This document shows, piece by piece, positions 8,633 to 16,848 of a stretch of DNA of 64,000 nucleotides. Origin of the DNA: Streptococcus mitis (GTDB taxonomy: Bacteria > Bacillota > Bacilli > Lactobacillales > Streptococcaceae); NCBI RefSeq assembly GCF_002096845.1, contig NZ_NCVK01000003.1, forward strand, positions 1 to 64,000, read 5' to 3'. Within the stretch, counting starts at the first letter, position 1; the number at the start of each line of letters is the position of its first letter. The position numbers and the translations under genes are program-made. The notes beneath the pieces are model-generated. The model did not search any database. It was given only the letters and a program-made list of their open reading frames with translations, and was not told the DNA's origin.

Positions 8633-8989
8633 TTATTTCTTTTTAAAAGATTTGCCAGCCAGTATACCAGTCGAATCTGAAGTAATGGTCAACTCTCCGC
8701 CTTTAATCTCATAACCTAGTTTCATTGAAGATAATTCAAAAGTCTTTTCTTTCTGGTTGACCTTCATCTCATATGTATGCTCCGTTTGCTGGCCCTCTGT
8801 TAGGAAACCAATCGTTTTTCCTTTTGTATGAACTTGTCCCTTATCACCCTTGATTTGGATAGTCACGGTTACTTCTTCCATAAATGGCATGCTACCTTGA
8901 TAGACATAAGTCCCATCTGCTGATGAACAGGCTACTAAAAGCAATAGGCTAGTTACTAACGATAATACAAATGCAACTTTCTTTTTCAA
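8633..8989 (-). CDS. Small lipoprotein (118 aa)
   Basis: The precursor has a lipoprotein signal with lipobox LVAC and Cys21. The mature part is about 98 residues, lysine-rich and predicted to be mostly beta strand (alternating patterns such as VTVTIQIKG and GELTITSD). I do not recognise a family. The start lies only 2 bp after the LPXTG-protein stop, which argues for translational coupling. The protein may sit in the outer face of the membrane near the LPXTG protein, an inference from the operon only. Confidence 0.8.
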   Translation of the reverse strand: MKKKVAFVLSLVTSLLLLVACSSADGTYVYQGSMPFMEEVTVTIQIKGDKGQVHTKGKTIGFLTEGQQTEHTYEMKVNQKEKTFELSSMKLGYEIKGGELTITSDSTGILAGKSFKKK

Positions 8990-8991
8990 TT

Positions 8992-11646
8992 TTATCCCTC
9001 TTTTTTCTTTAAAGCAATTCCTAATCCTGCTAAGAAGCCATATCCTAATAAAGCTAGTAGGCTCACTTGACTTCCAGTATTTGGCAATGCTTTTTGTACA
9101 GCTTCTTGTTTCGCTTGAGACAGAACTGCTGGTGCTTGGTAGCTTGGTGCTGGTCCCACAGGTTTCACATCTTGGTCACCAGATTGACCTGGCTCTTTAC
9201 CTGTCTTTTTGCCCCGTTCTTGACCTGGCTCTTTTCCTGGTTCTTTGCTCGGTTCTTGACTTGGATCCTTGCCTGGCTCTTCTACCTTAGGTTTTTCATT
9301 CTTAGGCTCATCAACTTTTGGTTGTTCAACTTCGTCAGGGTTTAGTGTTGGTAATTCATCTACTGTTGGGGCATCTTTTGGTGTTGCTGAAATACCGTCA
9401 GGATTTTGTTTTGTGTTCAAATCACTTGGAATGTCAGCCGTGATATCCAACTCTGGTAATTCATCTGCTGTTGGAGCAACTTTGGGTATTGCTGAAATAA
9501 CACGGTTACCATCAGTATATACATTTAGCATCTTATCGATTGAAAAGATATCTGATTTGTATTTGTGGTCGGCTTGTGCTTGTGTCAAACGAGCTTTAGC
9601 ATCCGCCAAGTCTTGTTCAGCCGCTGTAATGCGTTGTTCCACGTTTGTTTTATCAGCTTCGGCCTGTGTTAAACTTGAACGCAATTGTGGCAATTGTGCG
9701 TGTACACGCATAGCGTCATCACGTTTACTTATTGCAGCATCAATTTCACCTTGAATTGTGCTGATACGTGCAGTTACATCATTTACACGTTCTGTTGCCT
9801 TATCCAACTCTTTTTGTTTTTGAACGACAGCATCTGCTTTATCTTGAGCTGTTGCTGTAAGTGTGGTCAAATCAGATTTTGCTTGATTTAGAGCTGTTGT
9901 CGCGTTTGTACGCGCTGTAGCAATATCATTCAATTGAGCGTTTAAAGCATCCAACTCTTGAGTCAAGTCAGCTTTCTTTGCAACTAATACATCACGTTCG
10001 CGTTCTTGTGTCGCTTTTTGAGCTTTCAAAGCGTCCAACTCTGCTTGCATTTTTGGTCTGTCATCAATGATTTGACGTTTTACAAACACATAGTGCGTGT
10101 CCGCAATAAACTTCATCTTTTTACCGTAGAATGTCGGATTCATTGGGTCATCTTCGTTGAATGAGTTGACGTTCGCCCGATATTTTTTATCGGAATCGCT
10201 TTTAGTCACTAGGTAAAGTATTTGATAATCTTCATCCCATCCATAAGTGTTACCAGTACTCGCTAACGCGTTGAAAGACGTAAAGTATATTGTCTTTTCT
10301 TTACCATTAACTGTGGACATAGCTAGACCCATTTTACCACCCATTGGGGCTAACAAATTAAGACGGTGACCATAGCTATTACCTAGAAGATTGTGATAGT
10401 CAGAATACCAACCTAGTAATCTTTCGTAGGCTAATGTTTCATTTGTCACGATTCGATTGAATAATAAATACTCGCCGTCACGACCTAAAAGTTGTCCATA
10501 ACCACCGCCTGAAATGTTTTCGACATCATTTTCCAGTTGTACGCGAGGTTTGTCACTCGGTGATTGTAAGTTTGTGTTATGACTCAAAACACCCGTGTTT
10601 TGCATTTCATCCGCGCGTTTTTGCGCATATGCAAGATAATCTTCGTCCACTGTCATATTACCCAATAAACCGTTATTGATGCGCAGTTTGTTGAGCATTT
10701 TGGCAAACGCGTCAGCAAATCCTTTATTGTCAACTTTGTAACGATATGCTGGACGTTCTTTTAATTTTCTAGTAACAGGATCAAACGGTTCTTTCTTATA
10801 ATCCGCTAAAGCCTCTGTGAAATCAATCATGTCTTTAGTTGCATCAATTTCTTTGATGTCGACACCTTGGAAATTAACAGGTTCCATTTGTTTGTTACGA
10901 TATGGTCCATGGTTATACGCATAATCATCTAGGTTGTCGTGAGCTGTATGGTTACGTTCATCCGGATTCAAATCAGTTGAAATAACTTTAACTCTATAGC
11001 TATCGATTTCACCTTGTTTCGCAGCAATTTTAGCGTCTGTAGCTGTGATTTGAGCACCTTTCGCATTCAAATCGTTATCCACGTTTGAAATTTTACCATT
11101 TGTGTCAGTAATATTTTTACGCACATTAGTGTCTGTAATCGCGTCAAGGTCTGCTTGTTTCTTATCGACATCAGCTTTCTTAGAGTCGCGAACATTGTCA
11201 GCTTCTGTTTTTGCCGTTTTAGCGTCGTCTAGAGCTGTGCGTGCATCACGTTCACCGTCTTTAGCTGTGTTCAAATCATTTGTCGCGTTTGCCTTGTCTG
11301 AAGTTTTGCTAGCAATAATATCATTTTGTGCGCTGATGATTGCGTTTGCATTATTAGCGGTATCAATGTCTTTGTTGATAGAGCTAATTTTGTCATCAGC
11401 TTTTACTTTATCAGCGTTTGCTTGGTCAACAACGCCTTGTTTGGCATTAACATCAGCTTGTGCCGTATCTACATTTGCTTTCGCTGTATTGACATCTTGT
11501 TCAGTAACATGAACAGGTTTCGTCTTCACCGTAGGCTTAGGCTGACTAGAATCAACCTCTTCTGCATGAGCCGTTGTATTTACAGTACCAGCCCCAACAA
11601 GAATAGTTGTCAAACCAGCACCTAACAAAATATCTTTTTTATTCAT
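8992..11646 (-). CDS. LPXTG-anchored CAP-domain surface protein with two coiled coils
   Basis: The 884-residue protein has a signal peptide (1-28, ending AHA-E), an N-terminal Ala/Asp-rich coiled coil (about 50-215), a CAP/SCP-PR1-like domain (about 305-465, with the SHN and GHRLNLL segments), a second coiled coil (about 530-720), two similar Pro-rich motifs (PKVAPTADELP and PKDAPTVDELP), a Glu-Pro-Gly-Lys wall-spanning tract (about 780-820), and the sortase signal LPNTG at 854-858 followed by a hydrophobic segment and KKKEG. The architecture matches SEC10/PgrA-type surface proteins annotated in streptococci and enterococci. Its role in this strain is unknown; adhesion or cell-cell contact is plausible. 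It is the first gene of a four-gene surface operon opposite an Rgg-like regulator. Confidence 0.92.
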   Translation of the reverse strand: MNKKDILLGAGLTTILVGAGTVNTTAHAEEVDSSQPKPTVKTKPVHVTEQDVNTAKANVDTAQADVNAKQGVVDQANADKVKADDKISSINKDIDTANNANAIISAQNDIIASKTSDKANATNDLNTAKDGERDARTALDDAKTAKTEADNVRDSKKADVDKKQADLDAITDTNVRKNITDTNGKISNVDNDLNAKGAQITATDAKIAAKQGEIDSYRVKVISTDLNPDERNHTAHDNLDDYAYNHGPYRNKQMEPVNFQGVDIKEIDATKDMIDFTEALADYKKEPFDPVTRKLKERPAYRYKVDNKGFADAFAKMLNKLRINNGLLGNMTVDEDYLAYAQKRADEMQNTGVLSHNTNLQSPSDKPRVQLENDVENISGGGYGQLLGRDGEYLLFNRIVTNETLAYERLLGWYSDYHNLLGNSYGHRLNLLAPMGGKMGLAMSTVNGKEKTIYFTSFNALASTGNTYGWDEDYQILYLVTKSDSDKKYRANVNSFNEDDPMNPTFYGKKMKFIADTHYVFVKRQIIDDRPKMQAELDALKAQKATQERERDVLVAKKADLTQELDALNAQLNDIATARTNATTALNQAKSDLTTLTATAQDKADAVVQKQKELDKATERVNDVTARISTIQGEIDAAISKRDDAMRVHAQLPQLRSSLTQAEADKTNVEQRITAAEQDLADAKARLTQAQADHKYKSDIFSIDKMLNVYTDGNRVISAIPKVAPTADELPELDITADIPSDLNTKQNPDGISATPKDAPTVDELPTLNPDEVEQPKVDEPKNEKPKVEEPGKDPSQEPSKEPGKEPGQERGKKTGKEPGQSGDQDVKPVGPAPSYQAPAVLSQAKQEAVQKALPNTGSQVSLLALLGYGFLAGLGIALKKKEG

Positions 11647-11673
11647 ATTGTCTCCTTTTTATTTTTTTTGTAT

Positions 11674-11702
11674 ATTATACTGTAATTAATTCTCATTTTG
11701 GA
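11674..11702 (-). promoter_or_regulatory. Promoter of LPXTG operon with weak -35
   Basis: A -10 TATAAT lies at 11674-11679 (minus strand). At 17 bp upstream the best -35 is TCCAAA, a poor match. The inverted repeat TTCTAC/GTAGAA lies directly upstream, which suggests an activator-dependent promoter. Confidence 0.55.
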
Positions 11703-11705
11703 ACT

Positions 11706-11725
11706 TTCTACCGAAAATAGTAGAA
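11706..11725. promoter_or_regulatory. Inverted repeat, candidate Rgg activator site
   Basis: TTCTACCGAAAATAGTAGAA has perfect 6-bp arms TTCTAC and GTAGAA around an 8-bp spacer. It lies just upstream of the -35 zone of the LPXTG operon. The half site GTAGA recurs in the second repeat at 11751-11780, which suggests one regulator for both. Confidence 0.5.
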
Positions 11726-11731
11726 TTTTAT

Positions 11732-11740
11732 CCCCCCCCC
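11732..11740. repeat. Homopolymer of nine C in the divergent promoter region
   Basis: Nine consecutive C residues lie between the two inverted repeats. Tracts of this length slip during replication, so the spacing between operator sites could vary between cells. Confidence 0.9.
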
Positions 11741-11750
11741 AGATTTTCCA

Positions 11751-11780
11751 AAAAAATCTACTAAAAACAGTAGATTTTTT
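11751..11780. promoter_or_regulatory. Perfect 12-bp inverted repeat, candidate autoregulatory site
   Basis: AAAAAATCTACT and AGTAGATTTTTT are perfect arms around AAAAAC. The right arm overlaps the -35 (TTCAAA, 11779-11784) of the regulator's own promoter. It shares the TCTAC/GTAGA half site with 11706-11725. It could also fold as a hairpin, but it lies before the regulator gene and before its -10, so an operator is more likely than a terminator. Confidence 0.5.
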
Positions 11781-11807
11781 CAAAAATGGAGAAATTTAAG
11801 TTATAAT
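11779..11807 (+). promoter_or_regulatory. Promoter of the Rgg-like regulator
   Basis: -35 TTCAAA (11779-11784), 17-bp spacer, -10 TATAAT (11802-11807). The RBS AAGGAG follows about 10 bp before the ATG at 11836. Confidence 0.65.
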
Positions 11808-11835
11808 AAAATCAATAAAGCTTAAGGAGACTATC

Positions 11836-12759
11836 ATGGAATTCAATCACTATGGAGAAATCATTCATAAAATCCGTCAAGATCGCAATATGAGCCTTAA
11901 AGAGGCTGCTGGAGATGTCATTACTCCCAATAACCTCAGTCGCTTTGAAAAAGGATTATCTTCTATCAAAGTCGATACTTTTTTTGAAATTTTGAGCAGA
12001 TTTAATTTAGATGAGTTAGACTATGCAGAAGTGTTACATATTAAAAATGAGACTTCCAAAAGAGTAATGCAAATTCTAAATGCATTGTATAAAAATGATA
12101 GAACAAAAGCTAGACAAATACTCGGAAAGAAAAGTGAGTGGGGGAATATCATAGAGTATTACATACTAAAATTATCCATTTTAAATCAAGAAAATGAAAT
12201 GGATAAATTGACTCCTGTTCAAGTAGAAGCTATTAATTACTTGCTCAACTATATATTTAGTATTGATACTCTTTATATTCGTGATTTTACTATTATTGAA
12301 ATTCTTTTATCATTTAAGATTCAATGTTTTGAGTTAAAATTCCTTGAATACATCGAAAAACTAATTCTTAAAGGATTGGAAGATTCTCAGAATGATGAGT
12401 ATTTTTCTCGCAGATATGCTATGACTGGAACGTTTTTAATTAGAACATATTCTCGCTATGGATACTACGATAAAGCAGAAAAGCTCATCTATAGGTTGAA
12501 TATAATAATATCTCAAGGATTCTCTTACGATTTTGCAATATTTCCCCTATTTCTTTTAAAAATGTATGAAGTTTACAATCTACTTCGACAAGATAACCCT
12601 AAGGCTATTGAACAAGCTAATACTGTTATTCATTACATGGATAGCCAAAACAACCTCTTCCCACTAGCATGGCTGTTTGAAACTAAGAACATATTCATCC
12701 AAGACGTTCAACGACTGAATAAAACGGGCATTCCATTCCCTACGGAAGATGAAGAATAG
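11836..12759 (+). CDS. Rgg/MutR-family transcriptional regulator
   Basis: The 307-residue protein has an N-terminal XRE-type helix-turn-helix (about residues 8-62, with SLKEAAGDVITPNNLSRFE) and a long alpha-helical C-terminal region of TPR-like repeats, the layout of peptide-binding Rgg regulators. It is divergent from the LPXTG operon, and a pair of inverted repeats lies between them. No SHP-type pheromone gene (short, basic then hydrophobic, ending in a mature octapeptide) was found by reading both strands around it, so the ligand may be encoded elsewhere or the protein may respond to another signal. The coding sequence is AT-rich. A plus-strand terminator follows at 12803-12834. Confidence 0.87.
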   Translation: MEFNHYGEIIHKIRQDRNMSLKEAAGDVITPNNLSRFEKGLSSIKVDTFFEILSRFNLDELDYAEVLHIKNETSKRVMQILNALYKNDRTKARQILGKKSEWGNIIEYYILKLSILNQENEMDKLTPVQVEAINYLLNYIFSIDTLYIRDFTIIEILLSFKIQCFELKFLEYIEKLILKGLEDSQNDEYFSRRYAMTGTFLIRTYSRYGYYDKAEKLIYRLNIIISQGFSYDFAIFPLFLLKMYEVYNLLRQDNPKAIEQANTVIHYMDSQNNLFPLAWLFETKNIFIQDVQRLNKTGIPFPTEDEE

Positions 12760-12802
12760 CCATCAACATCCATACAGAGTAACATGTTTATAACTTCAAA
12801 AA

Positions 12803-12834
12803 CACCAAAGTCACTTTAGACTCTGGTGCTTTTT
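12803..12834 (+). terminator. Terminator of the Rgg-like gene
   Basis: CACCAAAGTC and GACTCTGGTG form a stem with one mismatch, followed by CTTTTTG on the plus strand. Confidence 0.8.
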
Positions 12835-12850
12835 GACTTGATTTTAAAGG

Positions 12851-12878
12851 AAAAACTCACCAACCTGAGTTGATGAGT
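12851..12878 (-). terminator. Terminator of the amino-acid permease gene
   Basis: Minus-strand ACTCATCAAC/GTTGGTGAGT followed by TTTTTCC. It lies beyond the BOX element that follows the permease gene, and it is nearly identical to the hairpin at 6094-6122. Confidence 0.7.
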
Positions 12879-12882
12879 CCTT

Positions 12883-13033
12883 ATACTCTTCGAAAATCTC
12901 TTCAAACCACGTCAGCTTCACCTTGCCGTAGATATGTTATTGACTTCGTCAGTTCTATCTACAACCTCAAAGCAGTGCTTTGAGCAACCTGCGGCTAGCT
13001 TCCTAGTTTGCTCTTTGATTTTCATTGAGTATT
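12883..13033 (+). repeat. BOX element, boxA-boxB-boxC (one boxB)
   Basis: The element runs from ATACTCTTCGAAAATC to CTTTGATTTTCATTGAGTAT. The boxA part contains the CGTCAGCTT.ACCTTGCCGTAG region used by BOX-PCR. There is one 45-bp boxB (GACTTCGTCAGTTCTATC...) and then boxC. It follows the permease gene stop (13037) on the minus strand. Confidence 0.93.
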
Positions 13034-13036
13034 AAT

Positions 13037-14401
13037 CTATTTTCTAAATTTCCACTGGCTGTAAATCCCGAAACCGATAATCCAGATAGCTGAGCCGACT
13101 GCTCCTACAAATGTAGACTCTTGTAAAAAGAGGGTTACAAAGACAAAGGCAAAGAAGAGCATGGTTAAAGGATTTAGGAAATGATAGTGGGGCATGAGAT
13201 AGCCATCCGCCATAAAGTCTGGTGACTTGCGGTATTTAAGGTGTGCCACCATGATCAAGATATAAATAGCGATATAGACACCTGATGATGATGCTGTAAT
13301 CAAGGCAAAGGCATCGGAAACACCTGGCAAGATGTTAATAAAGGCTGCTAAGGCAATCAAGATTGCTGAAGCGATGATGGCATTTTGTGGCACATTATGG
13401 CGAGAAAGAGTATCTGCCTTGATAGCTTTTAAGAATGGATTTGGCGAATCATGGGCAATCTGATACAAATGACGACCTGTTGAGTAGAGAGTTGAGTTAA
13501 GAGCAGATGCCGCTGATGTCAAAACGACGAAGTTAATCAAGGCTGCCGCCCACTTGATACCGGCTAACTCAAATACTGTAACAAAGGGAGAATCAGCCGA
13601 TGCAAGTTCACGCCACGGAATGATAGCCATGATGGCTAAGAGGGCACCTCCATAGAAAAATGCGATACGCAAAGGAATTTCCTTAACGGCTTTTGGCAAG
13701 ACCTGACGTGGATTTTTGGTTTCAGAAGTTGTTACCCCGATAAACTCAATCATGAGGTAAGCAAAGAACACCATCTGGAAGGCCATGACAAAGTTCACTC
13801 CACCGTTAGGGAAGAGGGAGAAATTGTCGGCAATATTAGCCAAACTTGCTACTCCATGAGGTGTTTTAAAGCCTGTCAAGACCATAAAGGCTCCTGTTGC
13901 AATCATGGCTAAAATAGCCACAATCTTGACCATAGCAAACCAAAACTCAACTTCCCCAAAGAGCTTCACCGCAATCAAATTGACCAAGGCTAGAATGGTC
14001 AAAAATCCAATCTCAATCATCCAGCTTGGCCAGCTAGGGAACCAAAACTGAACATAGTGAGAGATAGCTGTGATTTCTGCCATACCGATAAAGACAACAG
14101 ATAACCAGTAAGACCAAACTGCAAAATGTCCCCAACCCTTACCCAAATGACGAGTAATAAAGTTAATAAAGGTATGTTGCTCAGGATCTTGATAGAGCAT
14201 TTCTCCGACCGCTCTCATCATAAGGAACATAAAAGCTCCTGTAATCAGGTAAATTAGAACAATCGAAGGTCCTGTCAAACTGATAGAACGACCAGCCCCC
14301 AGAAAGAGGCCTGTTCCAATAGTTCCAGCAATGGCCATAACCTGTACGTGACGATTGGTCAGACCACGCTCCATCTTATTTTGCTTCTTTTTTGAACTCA
14401 T
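13037..14401 (-). CDS. Amino-acid permease (APC superfamily)
   Basis: The 454-residue inner-membrane protein imports an amino acid with a proton. It has 12 hydrophobic segments and the AAT-family N-terminus (RGLTNRHVQVMAIAGTIGTGLFLGAG, shown only in part) with the helix-break GTIGTGL and the conserved EIP segment near mid-protein. The closest annotated families are the D-serine/D-alanine/glycine transporters (AapA/CycA type); substrate is inferred. It is followed by a BOX element and a terminator, and preceded by greA with its own terminator, so it is probably monocistronic. Confidence 0.88.
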   Translation of the reverse strand: MSSKKKQNKMERGLTNRHVQVMAIAGTIGTGLFLGAGRSISLTGPSIVLIYLITGAFMFLMMRAVGEMLYQDPEQHTFINFITRHLGKGWGHFAVWSYWLSVVFIGMAEITAISHYVQFWFPSWPSWMIEIGFLTILALVNLIAVKLFGEVEFWFAMVKIVAILAMIATGAFMVLTGFKTPHGVASLANIADNFSLFPNGGVNFVMAFQMVFFAYLMIEFIGVTTSETKNPRQVLPKAVKEIPLRIAFFYGGALLAIMAIIPWRELASADSPFVTVFELAGIKWAAALINFVVLTSAASALNSTLYSTGRHLYQIAHDSPNPFLKAIKADTLSRHNVPQNAIIASAILIALAAFINILPGVSDAFALITASSSGVYIAIYILIMVAHLKYRKSPDFMADGYLMPHYHFLNPLTMLFFAFVFVTLFLQESTFVGAVGSAIWIIGFGIYSQWKFRK

Positions 14402-14427
14402 ATAGTCTCCAATTCTTTTTAAACCTA

Positions 14428-14468
14428 AAAGGGAGTAATTGGGGCGTTTCCCTCCTTCTACTCCCTTT
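14428..14468 (-). terminator. greA terminator
   Basis: AAAGGGAGTA and TACTCCCTTT form a long-range stem with an inner GGGG/CCTCC pairing. It lies 6 bp after the greA stop. Confidence 0.7.
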
Positions 14469-14473
14469 AATCA

Positions 14474-14956
14474 TTAGGCTGTTTTTTCAACTTTCAAGAT
14501 TTTTACATCATAACTACCAACAGGTGTTTCAATAGTTGCTGTGTCACCTGTTTTCTTACCAATCAAAGCTTGTCCAATTGGACTTTCATTTGAAACCTTA
14601 CCTGCAAAAGCATCTGCACCAGCTGAACCTACGATAATATAAACTTCTTCTTCGTCTTCACCAATTTCTTGGATAGTGACTGTTTTACCAATCGCTACTT
14701 CGTCTTGGGCAACTGAGTCGCTATTGACGATTTCAGCATAACGGATTTTTGTTTCCAAGCTAGAGATTTGTCCTTCGACAAAAGCTTGTTCATCCTTAGC
14801 TGCTTCGTACTCACTGTTTTCAGAAAGGTCACCGTATGAACGAGCAATCTTAATGCGTTCTACCACTTCTGGACGGCGGACCAATTTCAATTCTTCTAAT
14901 TCTTTTTCAAGTTTTTCCTTTTCTGCAAGGGTCATAGGATATGTTTTTTCTGCCAT
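14474..14956 (-). CDS. greA: Transcription elongation factor GreA
   Basis: GreA rescues backtracked RNA polymerase by stimulating cleavage of the 3' end of the nascent RNA. The 160-residue protein has the N-terminal coiled coil (about 10-78, with the tip acidic pair in [16 protein letters not shown]) and the C-terminal FKBP-like domain ([13 protein letters not shown]). I chose the ATG at 14956, which is preceded by AAGGAAAG at a suitable distance; a TTG nine bases upstream is an inferior start. It lies downstream of mltG, as in other streptococci. Confidence 0.96.
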   Translation of the reverse strand: MAEKTYPMTLAEKEKLEKELEELKLVRRPEVVERIKIARSYGDLSENSEYEAAKDEQAFVEGQISSLETKIRYAEIVNSDSVAQDEVAIGKTVTIQEIGEDEEEVYIIVGSAGADAFAGKVSNESPIGQALIGKKTGDTATIETPVGSYDVKILKVEKTA

Positions 14957-15016
14957 TTTTCTCAACTTTCCTTCGATAATATTGAATCTCTATCTGAGAT
15001 TCTCATTTGTGTAGTC

Positions 15017-16768
15017 TTAGTTTGAACTACTATTTTGAGTAAGCTTGCTATTAACGTGTTCAGCTACATTCCGATCATGTTCTTCCTTATTGCTAGCATA
15101 GTAAACCTTACCATCTGTCACATCTGCAACAAAGTAAAGGTTTTCACTCTTAGTCTGATTGATACTTGACTCGATAGCATCCAAGCTCGGACTATCTACC
15201 GGACCAGGCATGAGGCCTAGATTTGTATAAACATTGTAGGGTGAATTAATCGATGTATCAATTCCAGCATCGTCGGCAAGACTAATCTTCTGACCAAGTT
15301 TTCCTTGGGCATACAAGATGGCAATATTGCTTTGAAGTGGCATACCAAGATTCAAGCGATTGTAGAATACACCTGCAATCATCTTACGGTCTTCCGTCTT
15401 AGCTCCTTCTTTTTCGACAAGAGAAGCAATGGTCAGCAATTCATTGACCGTCAAATTCTTAGACTTAATCGTACTGTAATGAGGTGCCAAAGTCTTGTCC
15501 ATAGCTGCCAACATCTCATCAATCAAGCTTTCAATAGTTGTACTTTCCTTGATAGAGTAAGTAGCTGGGAAGAGAAAACCTTCCAAACGGTAACGAACGC
15601 CACTTTCCTTTGTAGGCAAGCTTTCAAGTAGACTAGGATATTTGGCAACTTCTTGGCTGATAAAGTTCTCATCTTGAACTTTTGCCAGAAAGGCATCCGC
15701 TGTTAAAGGCTCTTTGAAGTCACCTTGCAATTGACCTACAGCTTGTGCAATTTGATCAATCGTATAACCTTCTGGAATTGTTAAATTTGCAAGCGCAGGT
15801 TCTTGAGCTTCAGCTGTTCCACCTTTTTGCAATTCATGGATGATATCTTCTGTACTCATACTCTTTTGCAAATTGTAATAGCCAGACTTCAAATCTGAAT
15901 AATTTTTATATTTCGCATAAAATGCGAAAATCACTCCGTGTTTAATCAAACCAGACTTTTCAAGAGTTGAACCAATTGTTTGAACATTAGCTCCTTCTGG
16001 GATTTGCACTGTCACATATTGTTTAGATGAAGCATCCACAGGCTGTAAAGATGACTGAACATACTGATAACCGAAGTAAGCACCTGCTGAAATCAAACCT
16101 AGGAAAATAAGTAGAGAAATGAAGAAGGCCTTAAATCCTGATTTTTTCTTCTTGGGTGACTTAACCGTCTCACGACGGCTACGACGTGGAGTTGCAGTCA
16201 TTTCTTCTACAACTTTCTTTTCCTCTACTGGTTTTGAAGTAGGAACTTCTCTTTTTACCTCTCTCTGAGCTTCTGTCTTATAAGAAACAGCTACCCTCGT
16301 TGGGATTTCATTAAATTCCTTTTCTACTTTTCTAGGACTAACAGGTCCTGGAGTTGGTCTTGATACTCCCTCCGCTGATGGAGTAGAAGATCCTTCTTGA
16401 CTCGGGTGACTAGGGGCAAGTGGAGCTTGTCTTACAGCCTCTTCTGCGGGAGAAGAAGGAACATCTTGACTTGGATGGCTTGGAACAGTAAGAGTTTCTC
16501 TTTTTATCTCATCTGCTGGAGAAGCTGGTACATCTTGACTTGGGTGAGTAGGCACGGTAGGAGCTTTTCTCATAATCTCCTCTACAGCTGATAGAGAATC
16601 TTCCATTAGCTCTTCTATCGACTGGTCATTTTTAGAAGAAAATTGGGGTTTTATTGAAGCTAAATCAACTTCCTCCTGATCTTCTTCATGTTTTTTAACT
16701 CGTTCTAAATCTCGTAAAATCTGATCTTTAAAGCTTAATTTTTCTTCTTCTCTTGACTTTTCACTCAA
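15017..16768 (-). CDS. mltG: Endolytic murein transglycosylase MltG
   Basis: MltG cuts nascent peptidoglycan glycan strands at the septum and works with the peripheral cell-wall machinery in pneumococcus. The 583-residue protein has a long cytoplasmic N-terminal region (1-205), one membrane segment (about 212-235) and the extracellular YceG-like domain (about 245-575) with the catalytic Glu in SLVEKEG and the segment NRLNLGMPLQSN. The cytoplasmic part contains three imperfect repeats of a PSHPSQDVPxSPAEE unit (about residues 68-128). Those repeats may vary in number between strains. It is followed by greA. Confidence 0.95.
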   Translation of the reverse strand: MSEKSREEEKLSFKDQILRDLERVKKHEEDQEEVDLASIKPQFSSKNDQSIEELMEDSLSAVEEIMRKAPTVPTHPSQDVPASPADEIKRETLTVPSHPSQDVPSSPAEEAVRQAPLAPSHPSQEGSSTPSAEGVSRPTPGPVSPRKVEKEFNEIPTRVAVSYKTEAQREVKREVPTSKPVEEKKVVEEMTATPRRSRRETVKSPKKKKSGFKAFFISLLIFLGLISAGAYFGYQYVQSSLQPVDASSKQYVTVQIPEGANVQTIGSTLEKSGLIKHGVIFAFYAKYKNYSDLKSGYYNLQKSMSTEDIIHELQKGGTAEAQEPALANLTIPEGYTIDQIAQAVGQLQGDFKEPLTADAFLAKVQDENFISQEVAKYPSLLESLPTKESGVRYRLEGFLFPATYSIKESTTIESLIDEMLAAMDKTLAPHYSTIKSKNLTVNELLTIASLVEKEGAKTEDRKMIAGVFYNRLNLGMPLQSNIAILYAQGKLGQKISLADDAGIDTSINSPYNVYTNLGLMPGPVDSPSLDAIESSINQTKSENLYFVADVTDGKVYYASNKEEHDRNVAEHVNSKLTQNSSSN

Positions 16769-16848
16769 AAGTTTTTCCTCCTCGTTGACAATCCATAATA
16801 TTATATCTTAAAAGTCTAGGAAAAGCAACCTATGATGCCTTGTCTTGC

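Noticed and set aside
9067..9754. Plus-strand frames opposite the LPXTG gene
   Set aside because: Shadow frames caused by the low-complexity, repeat-rich coding sequence on the minus strand.
11647..11700. Possible short peptide gene (pheromone) opposite the Rgg-like gene
   Set aside because: The only ATG there gives a 16-residue hydrophilic peptide that overlaps the promoter; it lacks the basic-hydrophobic build of SHP precursors.
12883..13033. RUP-type element as an alternative name for the repeats
   Set aside because: The 45-bp internal repeat and the CGTCAGC...CCTTGCCGTAG core fit BOX (boxA, boxB, boxC), not the 107-bp RUP.
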